From: G963662605 sp963662605
GTDB taxonomy: Bacteria; Bacteroidota; Ignavibacteria; Ignavibacteriales; Ignavibacteriaceae
Length of the DNA stretch: 64,000 bases
Direction: 5' to 3'
Assembly: GCA_963662605.1 (NCBI GenBank)
Contig: OY759785.1
Coordinates: forward strand, 1,860,001 to 1,924,000
This document shows positions 1 through 8,257 of the stretch, one piece after another. A model generated the notes under the pieces. It saw nothing but the letters and a program-made list of their open reading frames with translations. It was not told the origin of the DNA and made no database searches. Numbering within the stretch: position 1 is the first letter of the stretch; every line of letters begins with the position of its first letter. The position numbers and the translations under genes were made by a program.

Positions 1-216
1 AACCAAAAATTCAGAGAATGCATTATTCTGTTCTAAATCATCGATATTTGAGATGTCAAAATTGGTATCTACGTAGTCGCTGCTATCAAGGACAATTATT
101 TCATCATCATATGATAACTCTGCCTTTTCCATAGCTTCCTCAAGTGTTGAGGCCTTCACTTTAACTTCTCTTTCAAGTGTTTCTGTGATTCTGATACAAA
201 ACGTATTAAGTGCCAA
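1..216 (-). CDS. DpnD/PcfM-like small protein, partial (runs off left edge)
   Basis: An open frame of 72 codons reads leftwards from a TTG at 216 to the window edge without a stop. The product begins MALNTFCIRITETLEREV and continues with an acidic stretch containing IIVLDSSDY. I recognise the pattern 'I-x-E-T-L-x-R-x-V-x-V-x-A ... E-E-A ... (I/V)VLD' from the small DpnD/PcfM family, whose founding member lies directly downstream of the DpnI gene in the pneumococcal DpnI cassette. The TTG start overlaps the end of the DpnI gene by 11 nt, so translation is probably coupled. An AGAGGAG sequence lies about 12 nt upstream of the TTG, a little far but usable. The molecular function of DpnD is not established. 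Length and C-terminus are unknown because the gene is cut. Confidence 0.62.
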   Translation of the reverse strand, partial: MALNTFCIRITETLEREVKVKASTLEEAMEKAELSYDDEIIVLDSSDYVDTNFDISNIDDLEQNNAFSEFLV

Positions 217-979
217 CTTTTCTATATACTCCTCTGTTTTTAAAATCAATTATTCCTTTGTCTCTTAAAACCTGAAGTTGTTGCCTGATTTTATCTTTTA
301 CGAATTTGTTGTCGGGATGTTTTGTTTTTAAATTCTGCTCAAATTTATAAACATCATCAAGTGTGAACTCATTTTTTGAAATATTATCAATACAACTCAA
401 AACATCCAATGTCCAGCCCCTTGCCTGTAGGTTGCTTTTGCGAAGGAATAATGATTTGCTCCACTTTTCGATCACGTTCTTTGGTTGAAGTATCTCGGAA
501 TTCTTCACTAAAAAAATTTTTCCTAAATCAGGTACGCCTACTAAATCAATGTTGCATCCTGTCCAACCGCTTCTTCTGGCTGTTAGTGCTAATGGTTTTC
601 TTTTTTCAATAATTTCAGGTGTGAAGAAATGTTTTGGTACAATGAAGAAATTCTCAACTACCCGGCGAGTACCATTATATGATAGAAAGAAGAAGTTGGG
701 GTTATTTAATGATGTGATTCTATTAATCATCGTTGCATAGGCACCGTCAACAATTTTTTTCGAAAGATTTCCTTTTTTACTTTTAACCTCGAACTCTTCC
801 GAGCATTTTGGACAATAAAAATCAGCAACCGGTTTATTGTTGTCGAATTTTTGAAGGTCTTCTGCACCACAGCTTGGGCAGTAGGAGTTTTCCCTAACCC
901 AGGACTCGGATACGACGCGGATAATTTGCGATTGGCTTGTATAATTTTGTGCAAGATTAAAATTCAAAGAGACATTCAT
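206..979 (-). CDS. dpnI: DpnI-type methyl-directed restriction endonuclease
   Basis: The 257-residue product matches DpnI along its whole length, as I remember that protein (254 residues). DpnI cuts GATC only when the adenine is methylated, so the host should not carry Dam methylation. A zinc site is visible at C34/C37 and C56/C59. The PD-(D/E)xK catalytic residues fall at D53, E64 and K66 (EEFEVK). The DGAYATM and NPNFFFLSY segments of the nuclease domain follow, then TARRSGWTGCNIDL. A C-terminal winged helix (about residues 185-257, KIRQQLQVLRDKGIIDF) is the second methyl-DNA reader in DpnI. The gene ends inside the start of a DpnD-like gene, reproducing the known dpnC-dpnD order. No methyltransferase gene is visible, as expected for this type. 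A horizontally acquired defence cassette is likely. Family identity is nearly certain; specificity is inferred. Confidence 0.95.
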   Translation of the reverse strand: MNVSLNFNLAQNYTSQSQIIRVVSESWVRENSYCPSCGAEDLQKFDNNKPVADFYCPKCSEEFEVKSKKGNLSKKIVDGAYATMINRITSLNNPNFFFLSYNGTRRVVENFFIVPKHFFTPEIIEKRKPLALTARRSGWTGCNIDLVGVPDLGKIFLVKNSEILQPKNVIEKWSKSLFLRKSNLQARGWTLDVLSCIDNISKNEFTLDDVYKFEQNLKTKHPDNKFVKDKIRQQLQVLRDKGIIDFKNRGVYRKVGT

Positions 980-1227
980 AATCGCCTACAGCTTTTCATA
1001 TGATTTTAATGAAAACGTTATTGATAAATATAATAAGTTTTATTTGAATGACGCATATCGAGGAAAGTTATTAGCACGAATTGTTTCTCCAGCGATTCGA
1101 TATTTTCTCGTAGAGAATCAATCCTTTTAGAAAATGAGATGGGAGAGAAATCATTTTCCATCGGAAATATATATCCTCCGGAGAATGATGGGGCGGGCAG
1201 TGATTAATCAAACCGTGTCCAAAGCTA

Positions 1228-1487
1228 ATCATTAACACGGTGGTGAAGAGTCTGTTGCACAACTCAAGAGCGCCGCAGGCGCGGTAGCTTAGTAGAAAAA
1301 TATTGATATAAAAAAATCGAGTGCCGCAGGCACGGCTCAATTAACTATAAAATTTCGATATAAATGAGCCGCTCCGGACGGAGCTCTCTGATATGACATC
1401 GCGATTTTTCTACTAAGCTGTCACGGCTCCGCCGTTCCTGAACGTATCTGTGTTATTCAACACACCCTGAACCGCCGTGTTAATGAT
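1228..1487. repeat. Nested inverted-repeat element (MITE-like) in the 980-1504 gap
   Basis: The 525-bp gap between the DpnI gene and the DUF5916 gene has no convincing gene. It holds two nested inverted repeats. The outer arms are 1228-1243 and 1472-1487 (15 of 16 pair, ATCATTAACACGG core). The inner arms are 1286-1300 and 1405-1419 (15 of 15, AGCTTAGTAGAAAAA). Between them lie short GC-rich palindromes such as GCGCCGCAGGCGC, GTGCCGCAGGCAC and GAGCCGCTCCGGACGGAGCTC-like sequence. No transposase is present. This looks like a non-autonomous mobile or REP-like element placed beside the DpnI cassette. Confidence 0.6.
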
Positions 1488-1504
1488 AGAGCGATTTAGA
1501 ATTA

Positions 1505-3757
1505 CTAACTATTGTTTCCCCAGAGGTACTGCAATTTGATGAAGTACTGCCGTTCAGTCTGGAGGAAGCGGGTGCGGTTATCGAAGCCGGGATTGACTTC
1601 AAAGTTCGTCATGTTATAGGTCGAGCCGACGTAAAATATAGTGAATGGATTGAGTTTGTAGCTGAATAGGGGAAATACCGCCACGCTTTTATCGAATGAG
1701 TTGTATTCGGAAATTAGCCGCGCGTACATTTCCTTGTTGAATTGGTATGTTGACACGTTGCGAAGAATGTATCCGTCGTAAAAAAGTTCGTTGCCGACAA
1801 CATCGGATAGCCGGGAGCGGTCGAAGCTGAATGAGCATATGAATTTTTCGGTCGGCTTCAAGTCCATTGAGAAACTGAGTCTGTGTCCGTGTCCGAGTTT
1901 CGGATCATCATCGCGGTATATGTATCTGCCAAAGTTTGCCGTGAGTGAAAAACTGATCGCATTCATCGGTCTCCATTGCGTGTATGTGTTAACCCTGTGG
2001 ACGTTTGCTAATTTAATTTCATGAAATATCTCGTCGTTAATCGCGAAATAATTTATCTGAAATTGCAGCTGTTTTTCAAACTGCCAATTGTTACCGATAA
2101 CCACGTAGTGTTCGATAGTTCTGCTTTCATGGTCAAATCTTATGGCGGCATCGTACCATATGTTGTTTTGCTTAACGAAAGAATTATCGTGATAGAATGT
2201 CCAACCGGCATCACTCTCAACTGTCCGGTAATCATTCTGTGTTATGAATCCAAGCTGTGACTGGAAAGCAGGGGAAACGTCGTTATAAGTAAATTCGTAC
2301 CAATAATTTCGTGCCTGCTGAGAAAAATATAAATTGACCGCAGTTCCGTTATAGCTTTCACCATTCAGCGCGGTATTATATCCGGTGTGGCCGAGTTTTG
2401 TTGAATCATCATAATCGTCAAGATCAACCGGCTCTTTGGTGTGGGCAAAAAGCACCTGTCCGTTGAAATAATAATTCTTCCAGAATGTATAGGTCCAATC
2501 AATACCGCCCACATGATTACCGCCGTTTTTATAGAATCGGTCGGTCAATATGCCGCCGATGTAGGACTCGCCGTCGAGGTTATAGCGTGTCCTGATGATA
2601 TTTGAATACGAATGCAATCCCGTTGAAACTGATTCGCTCGATTCCTTGCCGGGAACAATGAAAATTGAATTGCGGTCAGCTGCCGATAGAACTGCATAGG
2701 ACAAGTTGCCATTTTTGCCGGTCAGTTTACCTGCGTACAACGGATTGTTAACCGTGCGCGAATAGAAGGATGTAAATTTTGTTGTAAATATTTCGTTCCC
2801 TTCCAGAAAGAACGGACGTTTTTCGGAGTAATAGAGTGAGAACGCTTGGTTGGCGCTTATCTGCTGGGCATCGGTTTCAACCTGACTGAAGTCAGGATTG
2901 GCCACTGCTTCAATGGTAATATTGGATGTTGGAAAGAATTTTACGCCGACACCGGCACGTCCCTGCAATTTACCTTTTTCAAAATTTGAATATTGATCTT
3001 CATTATCGCTGAGACCCGAGTGCTGAAATCCGATGATATATGGAAGCACTTCCACGGATATTGGCGATTTTACTTGCGAGATTCCCGTGAGTAGGCCGCT
3101 CTGGCAGGCAAAACATGGATTGTTGCGATCTATCGGCATTGAGCAATATTGATAGCGGTTTTCCCGTGGATGAACGCGTAACAAAACCATTCCCCATTCC
3201 TGCATATCTTTTGCGGGGAAGCGGATTGATTTGAACGGCAGGGCAACTTCAACAATATAACCTTCGGGAGTGATTTTACCTGCCGAGTACCACACGGCAT
3301 CAAAGCTGTCATCTTCGTTATTTGTCGTTCTGATTAAATCGGCTTGAATACCGAGCGGGTTAATGAGAAACTCATACATATGCTGATTGTCATGGTCGGG
3401 GTCAATGAATATTGCCATAAAATCGTCGTTGTAAATTTTATCGCGGTCACTGAGATTTGCCCGTATCAGGGAAGGGTTGGAGTCGTGGCATATGAACGCG
3501 AAATAAACATACGTATCATTATAGAGGATTTTGTATTCGGTCTTTTCCCTCGCGGGGGTGTTTTCTCCCGGATTAACTTCATAATTGAGGGAACCCGTGG
3601 GTACTGTGTTCCATTCCGGTTCATCTAATATACCGTCAATTTTTATTTCTTTAACTATTCGTGATGTACGATAATTTGAAGTAGGCGGTTCTGCCGGTTG
3701 AGAATAAACTGCAGCAGTAATAAATAAAACCAAAATGAAGAAATATTTCATCCGCAC
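1505..3757 (-). CDS. CBM9-like/DUF5916 outer-membrane protein
   Basis: The 750-residue protein starts with a signal peptide (about residues 1-19, ending VYSQ). Residues 30-215 form a carbohydrate-binding family 9-like beta-sandwich; the sequence KIDGILDEPEWN is the hallmark opening of that domain, followed by EYKILYNDTYVYFAF. The rest (about 230-750) is rich in alternating aromatic residues (WYEFTYNDVSP, RRPFFLEGNEIF-like 'KRPFFLEGNEIF') typical of DUF5916, predicted to be a transmembrane beta-barrel ending in an aromatic-rich strand (FIKLQYLWG). Such proteins are common in Bacteroidetes-type outer membranes and are thought to bind or admit glycans or peptides; the substrate here is unknown. 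It stands alone between two repeat-containing gaps and reads in the same direction as the TonB receptor upstream. Confidence 0.85.
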   Translation of the reverse strand: MRMKYFFILVLFITAAVYSQPAEPPTSNYRTSRIVKEIKIDGILDEPEWNTVPTGSLNYEVNPGENTPAREKTEYKILYNDTYVYFAFICHDSNPSLIRANLSDRDKIYNDDFMAIFIDPDHDNQHMYEFLINPLGIQADLIRTTNNEDDSFDAVWYSAGKITPEGYIVEVALPFKSIRFPAKDMQEWGMVLLRVHPRENRYQYCSMPIDRNNPCFACQSGLLTGISQVKSPISVEVLPYIIGFQHSGLSDNEDQYSNFEKGKLQGRAGVGVKFFPTSNITIEAVANPDFSQVETDAQQISANQAFSLYYSEKRPFFLEGNEIFTTKFTSFYSRTVNNPLYAGKLTGKNGNLSYAVLSAADRNSIFIVPGKESSESVSTGLHSYSNIIRTRYNLDGESYIGGILTDRFYKNGGNHVGGIDWTYTFWKNYYFNGQVLFAHTKEPVDLDDYDDSTKLGHTGYNTALNGESYNGTAVNLYFSQQARNYWYEFTYNDVSPAFQSQLGFITQNDYRTVESDAGWTFYHDNSFVKQNNIWYDAAIRFDHESRTIEHYVVIGNNWQFEKQLQFQINYFAINDEIFHEIKLANVHRVNTYTQWRPMNAISFSLTANFGRYIYRDDDPKLGHGHRLSFSMDLKPTEKFICSFSFDRSRLSDVVGNELFYDGYILRNVSTYQFNKEMYARLISEYNSFDKSVAVFPLFSYKLNPFTIFYVGSTYNMTNFEVNPGFDNRTRFLQTERQYFIKLQYLWGNNS

Positions 3758-3913
3758 AATCCTGAAAAATTAATAATAGGCAAAATATGCTCCTTATCAA
3801 CGAACTACTAAAAAATTGTTATGAACAGTCTATAAACGTGATGAACTGTAAAAATGTCAGGTTGCCGGGCTGTAAATATAGTACTCAATTTTCAGGACTT
3901 TGCCGATGAAAGG

Positions 3914-4044
3914 TGTCATTCCGGAAAATTTGCCGCCTCGATATTGGATGCTGAGTAAAATAGTCCGGCAAATTTATCCGGAATCCAGATTCGAATTGGG
4001 TAACTTGAATTTAGCAGAATCCTAACTTGGATTCAGGAATGACA
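3914..4044. repeat. Palindromic intergenic element with GTCATTCC ends
   Basis: This lies in the 332-bp gap 3758-4089. The outer ends GTCATTCC (3914-3921) and GGAATGAC (4037-4044) are inverted. A stronger inner inverted repeat pairs ATTCCGGAAAATTTGCCG (3918-3935) with CGGCAAATTTATCCGGAAT (3966-3984) with one bulge. No open frame is supported. It resembles the GTCATTCC...GGAATGAC intergenic palindromes seen in many genomes and could also act as an mRNA 3' hairpin for the TonB receptor gene, whose stop codon is at 4090. Confidence 0.55.
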
Positions 4045-4089
4045 ATTGGAAATGGCCCCAAGTTTCGATTGTAAACATTTTGGGTTCAC

Positions 4090-5928
4090 TTATAAATTAT
4101 ACGCCACTCCCGCTTTTATCCATCTTCCGGGCAAGGGGATTCCGGACATATCTTGATACGGTATATTAAAAAGGTTTTCTGCTGAGGCGTTGATGGTGAA
4201 ATCCCGCAGTTTATATGACAGTTTAATATCCGTAAGAAAGTATGCTTTCTGATTGACTCGTGCTTCATATCTGAAAAGCCAATTGGCTGTGAACTCCGGC
4301 ACAAATGATTGATTGATTTCCGTAATCAACTGATGCCTCAGATGGTCTAATACATATTTTGAAATAAAGCTACCGCTTGAAAGTTTGGAATCCAAATACG
4401 CGTAATGAATGGAAAATCTTTTTGCAATATAATCCGGTACAATTTCATTCGTCGCGATAGCTATACCGGCCTCCCCGCCAAGGGTTGTGATGTTGGTAAG
4501 GTTTGCTGCGTTCCATGCAACATCGGATGGCGAATACTTGATCCAGTCTATAAGATCAGTCCCTTTTCTAACGAAGGCACTCGCGTTGAAAGTAAAAATG
4601 CTCTGATGAAGGTTGCCGCCTAATTCCCATGTCTCCGCGTGTTCAGGTTTTAATAAAGAATACCCGTGCTGGGTTTTTGATTGATAGTATAAATCGGTGA
4701 ACGTCGGGACGCGATACGCTTTTCCATACGACACATATACATTCGCGTTTTCGTTCAATGCGTAACTAAAACTTACAGAAGGAAGGAACTGCCAATTCTG
4801 ATCGGAATATTTATATGCAAGACCATTCACAACTGCTTTAATTTTGTAAAAGGGAAGTGAGATAAACTCAGCCGCGATACCGCCGTTATTTCTTTTGTGG
4901 TTCCCGAGGTTTGAACTGTTTACCTTATCATATCCATACTGTCCCGTAAGCGAGAATGAACCGGCATTTGAAGTCATGATTGTTTGCAACTCGCCGTTAT
5001 ATGCATTCGTAAGGTGATCGTTGACCGAGTGAAAAGCGTCCGCATAGTTCAGCATATAATGGTCAACATTTTGTCTCCATGAAAATTTCGGGATGAATCT
5101 GAAATTTTTAATATTATATGATACGGAGCCCGCCAATAAAAATGTTTTTAAGTGTTCCCATTGGTCGGGATACAGACTGCTGTAAAAACTATTTGCCCCG
5201 AATTTTTTATCCGTATAGCCGAACGAAACAGCCGCGTTTCCGGATGAATAAGTGTATCCCGATTTAGCTGAGACGGTGAGGTTGTCGAAATCGGTATTAT
5301 GGCGGTAACCATCTGATTTCGACTTGCTGATTGAGAGTGTATTTGAAAAATCATCAACCGGTAACTGCACGCCTAAACCTGCTCTATAGTAACCGTTCTG
5401 TCCGCCTTCAGTCGTAAAATCAACGTGACGGCTGCTGCCTTTTTTTGTAATAATATTGATTACACCCGCCAGCGCATTCGCGCCGTAGATGGTTGATGCC
5501 TGCCCGTTCAGCACTTCAATTTTTTCAATGTCTTCCATGTTAACAGGGAGGTTCATGTTGTGATGCCCGGTCTGCGGGTCGCTGAGTTTCATGCCGTCGA
5601 GAAGTATCAGAGTCTGTTCATACGAGCCGCCTCTGATGCTCACATCAGCCTGTACTGCTTCCGGTCCGCGTTTTTTAACATCAACACCCGGAACAGAGGA
5701 GAGTAAATCCTGCACATTATCAGCAGGCGCATTATCAATATCGTCTCGTGAAATAATAGAATAGCTTCTTGGAAGGTCCTTTATCGTAATCGGGATTCTG
5801 CCTGCAGAAATAACTACTTCATCAGCATTATAAACCATTTCAGTCGGTTCCTGCGCGAACAAGTCCGGCGTGAGAAGGCTCAATAAAACAGCCATTATAA
5901 AATATAAATCGTATCGTTTCATCATCAT
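4090..5928 (-). CDS. TonB-dependent outer-membrane receptor, BtuB-like size
   Basis: The 612-residue product is a ligand-gated outer-membrane transporter driven by TonB. A signal peptide ends near residue 25 (PDLFAQ). The plug domain (about 35-155) shows the expected motifs: EVVISAGRIP near the TonB-box region, DNVQDLLSSVPGVDV, SIRGGSYEQTLILLDGMKL, and IEVLNGQASTIYGANALAGVINIITKKG. Residues 165-612 form the beta-barrel and end in WIKAGVAYNL. There is no CarboxypepD-like N-terminal extension, so it is not a SusC-type transporter; length and plug are close to cobalamin (BtuB) receptors. I found no cobalamin riboswitch upstream, so the ligand remains open (cobalamin, siderophore or another metal complex). 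The triple Met start makes the exact start uncertain by one or two codons. Confidence 0.9.
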   Translation of the reverse strand: MMMKRYDLYFIMAVLLSLLTPDLFAQEPTEMVYNADEVVISAGRIPITIKDLPRSYSIISRDDIDNAPADNVQDLLSSVPGVDVKKRGPEAVQADVSIRGGSYEQTLILLDGMKLSDPQTGHHNMNLPVNMEDIEKIEVLNGQASTIYGANALAGVINIITKKGSSRHVDFTTEGGQNGYYRAGLGVQLPVDDFSNTLSISKSKSDGYRHNTDFDNLTVSAKSGYTYSSGNAAVSFGYTDKKFGANSFYSSLYPDQWEHLKTFLLAGSVSYNIKNFRFIPKFSWRQNVDHYMLNYADAFHSVNDHLTNAYNGELQTIMTSNAGSFSLTGQYGYDKVNSSNLGNHKRNNGGIAAEFISLPFYKIKAVVNGLAYKYSDQNWQFLPSVSFSYALNENANVYVSYGKAYRVPTFTDLYYQSKTQHGYSLLKPEHAETWELGGNLHQSIFTFNASAFVRKGTDLIDWIKYSPSDVAWNAANLTNITTLGGEAGIAIATNEIVPDYIAKRFSIHYAYLDSKLSSGSFISKYVLDHLRHQLITEINQSFVPEFTANWLFRYEARVNQKAYFLTDIKLSYKLRDFTINASAENLFNIPYQDMSGIPLPGRWIKAGVAYNL

Positions 5929-6106
5929 CTTTTGCGTGTGTTAAAAATAAAACGCTAATATACGGGAATTTTAAAACAATGCAAGAATGTCCAATTTCGG
6001 CAACTGAAGCAGCATGAATCGTTGATAATAGGTTAGTACTTTGAAGTGCTTGCCGTTCTTTGAAAGTTATGATGCAAATTTAGGCAGTATCGAATTACAG
6101 AATTAA

Positions 6107-6228
6107 AAGCCCTCATCACCCTGCCTCTTCTCCCAAAGGGAGAAGAGGAGTAAAAAAACGACATAGTGGAATCGATGAACTTTTCGACCTCCCTCTACCT
6201 CTGGGAGAGGGACTGAGGGTGAGGGCTT
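6107..6228. repeat. CCCTCA/TGAGGG inverted intergenic repeat
   Basis: Within the 333-bp gap 5929-6261 an inverted repeat begins AAGCCCTCATCACCCTG (from 6107) and ends CAGTCC-like sequence GGGTGAGGGCTT (to 6228). It contains internal short palindromes built on CTCTTCTCCC/GGGAGAAGAG and CCTCTGGGAGAGG. This is the widely dispersed 'ccctca...ctctccc' type of intergenic repeat found in many bacteria and is a fold-back DNA element rather than a gene. It lies just downstream of the exonuclease/GIY-YIG gene and could serve as its transcript's 3' structure. The remainder of the gap shows nothing else I can support. Confidence 0.6.
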
Positions 6229-6261
6229 CTTTGTTAAGATTCGAACATCTACAAACGTTGA

Positions 6262-7968
6262 CTATTTTTTCGGAATCGCAATCTCGCGGGTTTTTGAGAT
6301 GAACTCTTGTTTCAGAAACGAGGTAGAAATATCTTTTATCAGTTCTTCGGTATTCGAGTAATTCTTTAAATAATATATCTGCACGGAATTTCTATTGCGT
6401 ACAATCCAGTTCAGGATGATTTTCAGTTTTTCCAGATCCTCCTCAGCAGGTGCATTATTAATGTTTATCGAACCACCGTAATAGTCATTGAGAACGCTGA
6501 GGAAATCCGTATTCTCACTCAGGTAGTAATCCTTAATATACACTTTGCCTTCGAGGATGATCAGATAATCAGTGGTAAACGGGCTTCCTTCAACTTTGAG
6601 AATCACATTGGCTTTATTGACCGGCTCTGCCAATAGGGCAGACTTCTGAATCTGGGCGATAACCAAATCAACAAGTGATTTTACCTCTCCGGCTTTCTCA
6701 TAACGCATCTGATCGGAGTAATGTTTCATCCGTTCCAGAAGGCGATTAAGGATAAACTGATTTTTACCGTACATGAATTCGTAGAGACCCTGAAGTTCGG
6801 ATTCGTATAGCTCTGTATCTTTGTTTTCGCACGGTACTGTGCAGCGCTCAATTTCGGCAAGAAAACATCTTTTGGATTTTTTGAATTCTTTTTCATCGCA
6901 TTCTCTGGTAAGAAATGCCTTGTCTATGAATTCCTGCACTTCCGCTGCTTTCCGGCGGGTGGTGAACAAACCGAAATAATCATTGCCGTCAAAATCAAAC
7001 TCGGTAGTTACTTCCACAGTGGGGAAGGCGTGATTCCGGTTGATGCGCAGAAAATATTTATTGGTAAAATCTTTCAGCTGAATGTTATGCTTTGGGTAGA
7101 CTAATTTTATCAACTCGGCTTCAGTCAGCAAAGCGGTCAGCTCTGAGCCGGTTGTCTGGAATTGCACTTTGCTGGATTGCTTGACAATTCTTTTCCCCTT
7201 TGCAGAGGCATTACCGTAAAAGTATGATTTCAACCGTGCGTTGAGCGATTTAGCCTTACCTATATAGATAATCTCATTCTTCGCGTTTAAAAAGAAATAA
7301 TTGCCGGGTAAACCGGGAATATCAGCAAGGTGCTCGGCGATAGAATTATTAATCCCCGGCGTTGATACTTTTACTCCGGGCGATAATTGATAATCCATCA
7401 ATTCACGAAGTGAAAGTGGCTTGGACTCTTCAAGCTGTTTGATTTCTTTCATCAGAACGTAGGCGGTCAGTTCGGCATCATCCAGTGCGCGGTGCAGTGT
7501 TCTTGTTCTTATATGAAGGTGCCGTGCAACTTTACCGAGAGATTTTGAGGGGAGTTCGGGATACAATTTCCGCGCTATCTTAAGCGTACAAATTTTTAAA
7601 GGATTGAATTCATCCCTACCCGCGCGCTGAAACTCATGCTTCAAAAAACTATAATCGAATTGGAGATTATGTCCCACGAGTACTGTGTCGGACAACATAT
7701 CCAAAATTTCCGGTGCGGCATCTTCAAATAATGGAGCATCATAAACGTCTTCATCAGTAATTGTAGTCAGACTTGAGATATAGGGCGGTATCCGTGTGCA
7801 GGGATTAATGAACGTAGAATACCGGTCAATAATAAGATTATTATGAACCTTCACAATACCGATTTCAATAACTCGGCTGCTGGTAGGGCGCAGGCCGGTG
7901 GTCTCAACATCTACAACACTGAACGTTATATCGCGGACAGATGTTTCTAAAATATCAGGATTGTTCAT
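6262..7968 (-). CDS. DnaQ-like DEDDh exonuclease fused to UvrC/Cho-type GIY-YIG nuclease
   Basis: The 568-residue protein joins two nucleases. Residues 14-185 are a DEDDh 3'-5' exonuclease: Exo I VDVETTG with D20/E22, Exo II GHNLQFDYSFL with D106, Exo III HRALDDAELT with H160/D165. Residues about 215-310 are a GIY-YIG domain of UvrC/Cho type: GNYFFLNAKNEIIYIGKAKSLNARLKSYF and TEAELIKL, where the usual first GxY is GNY. The remainder (310-568) resembles the UvrC middle region, with clustered cysteines (C357-like ECDEKEFKKSKRCFLAEIERCTVPC) and a UVR-like helical segment near EKAGEVKSLVDL. The same two-domain order is known from mycobacterial and some FCB proteins. It probably acts in DNA repair, incising damaged DNA and trimming ends, but the combined activity is inferred. 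No signal peptide. It is monocistronic. Confidence 0.9.
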   Translation of the reverse strand: MNNPDILETSVRDITFSVVDVETTGLRPTSSRVIEIGIVKVHNNLIIDRYSTFINPCTRIPPYISSLTTITDEDVYDAPLFEDAAPEILDMLSDTVLVGHNLQFDYSFLKHEFQRAGRDEFNPLKICTLKIARKLYPELPSKSLGKVARHLHIRTRTLHRALDDAELTAYVLMKEIKQLEESKPLSLRELMDYQLSPGVKVSTPGINNSIAEHLADIPGLPGNYFFLNAKNEIIYIGKAKSLNARLKSYFYGNASAKGKRIVKQSSKVQFQTTGSELTALLTEAELIKLVYPKHNIQLKDFTNKYFLRINRNHAFPTVEVTTEFDFDGNDYFGLFTTRRKAAEVQEFIDKAFLTRECDEKEFKKSKRCFLAEIERCTVPCENKDTELYESELQGLYEFMYGKNQFILNRLLERMKHYSDQMRYEKAGEVKSLVDLVIAQIQKSALLAEPVNKANVILKVEGSPFTTDYLIILEGKVYIKDYYLSENTDFLSVLNDYYGGSININNAPAEEDLEKLKIILNWIVRNRNSVQIYYLKNYSNTEELIKDISTSFLKQEFISKTREIAIPKK

Positions 7969-8257
7969 TTTACAAGAGAATAATTTATGGTAATAATACG
8001 CAGCGGTGATTATCCGTCAAATTGCTATATTTCATGCATGCAATATTGCAATAATATTGTGAATTAGTAAATTTCCGGTGCCCCAAACCTTGGTTTTTTA
8101 ACCGGATAGCTGTTATTTACGCACATGAGCACTTTTGTGCCGTATATCAGGATATTTCACCGCTCATAATTATCGGGCTCTTGCATTTTTCTTATTTGGC
8201 TAATTTTCGTTATAAGCGATTGATAATTAACACACAACTGCTTTTATTAAGGATAAA

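Noticed and set aside
1071..1340. 89-codon open frame in the gap after the DpnI gene
   Set aside because: It crosses the inverted-repeat element, lacks a ribosome site and has no protein-like composition.
1..1504. Search for a methyltransferase or transposase that would complete the DpnI locus
   Set aside because: No frame with methyltransferase or transposase motifs exists in this stretch; a DpnI system does not need the methylase, and the left part of the locus is outside the window.
5929..6106. Possible cobalamin riboswitch before the BtuB-sized receptor
   Set aside because: I looked for the conserved B12-box sequence on the minus strand upstream of the start and did not find it; the stretch is AT-rich and unstructured by eye.
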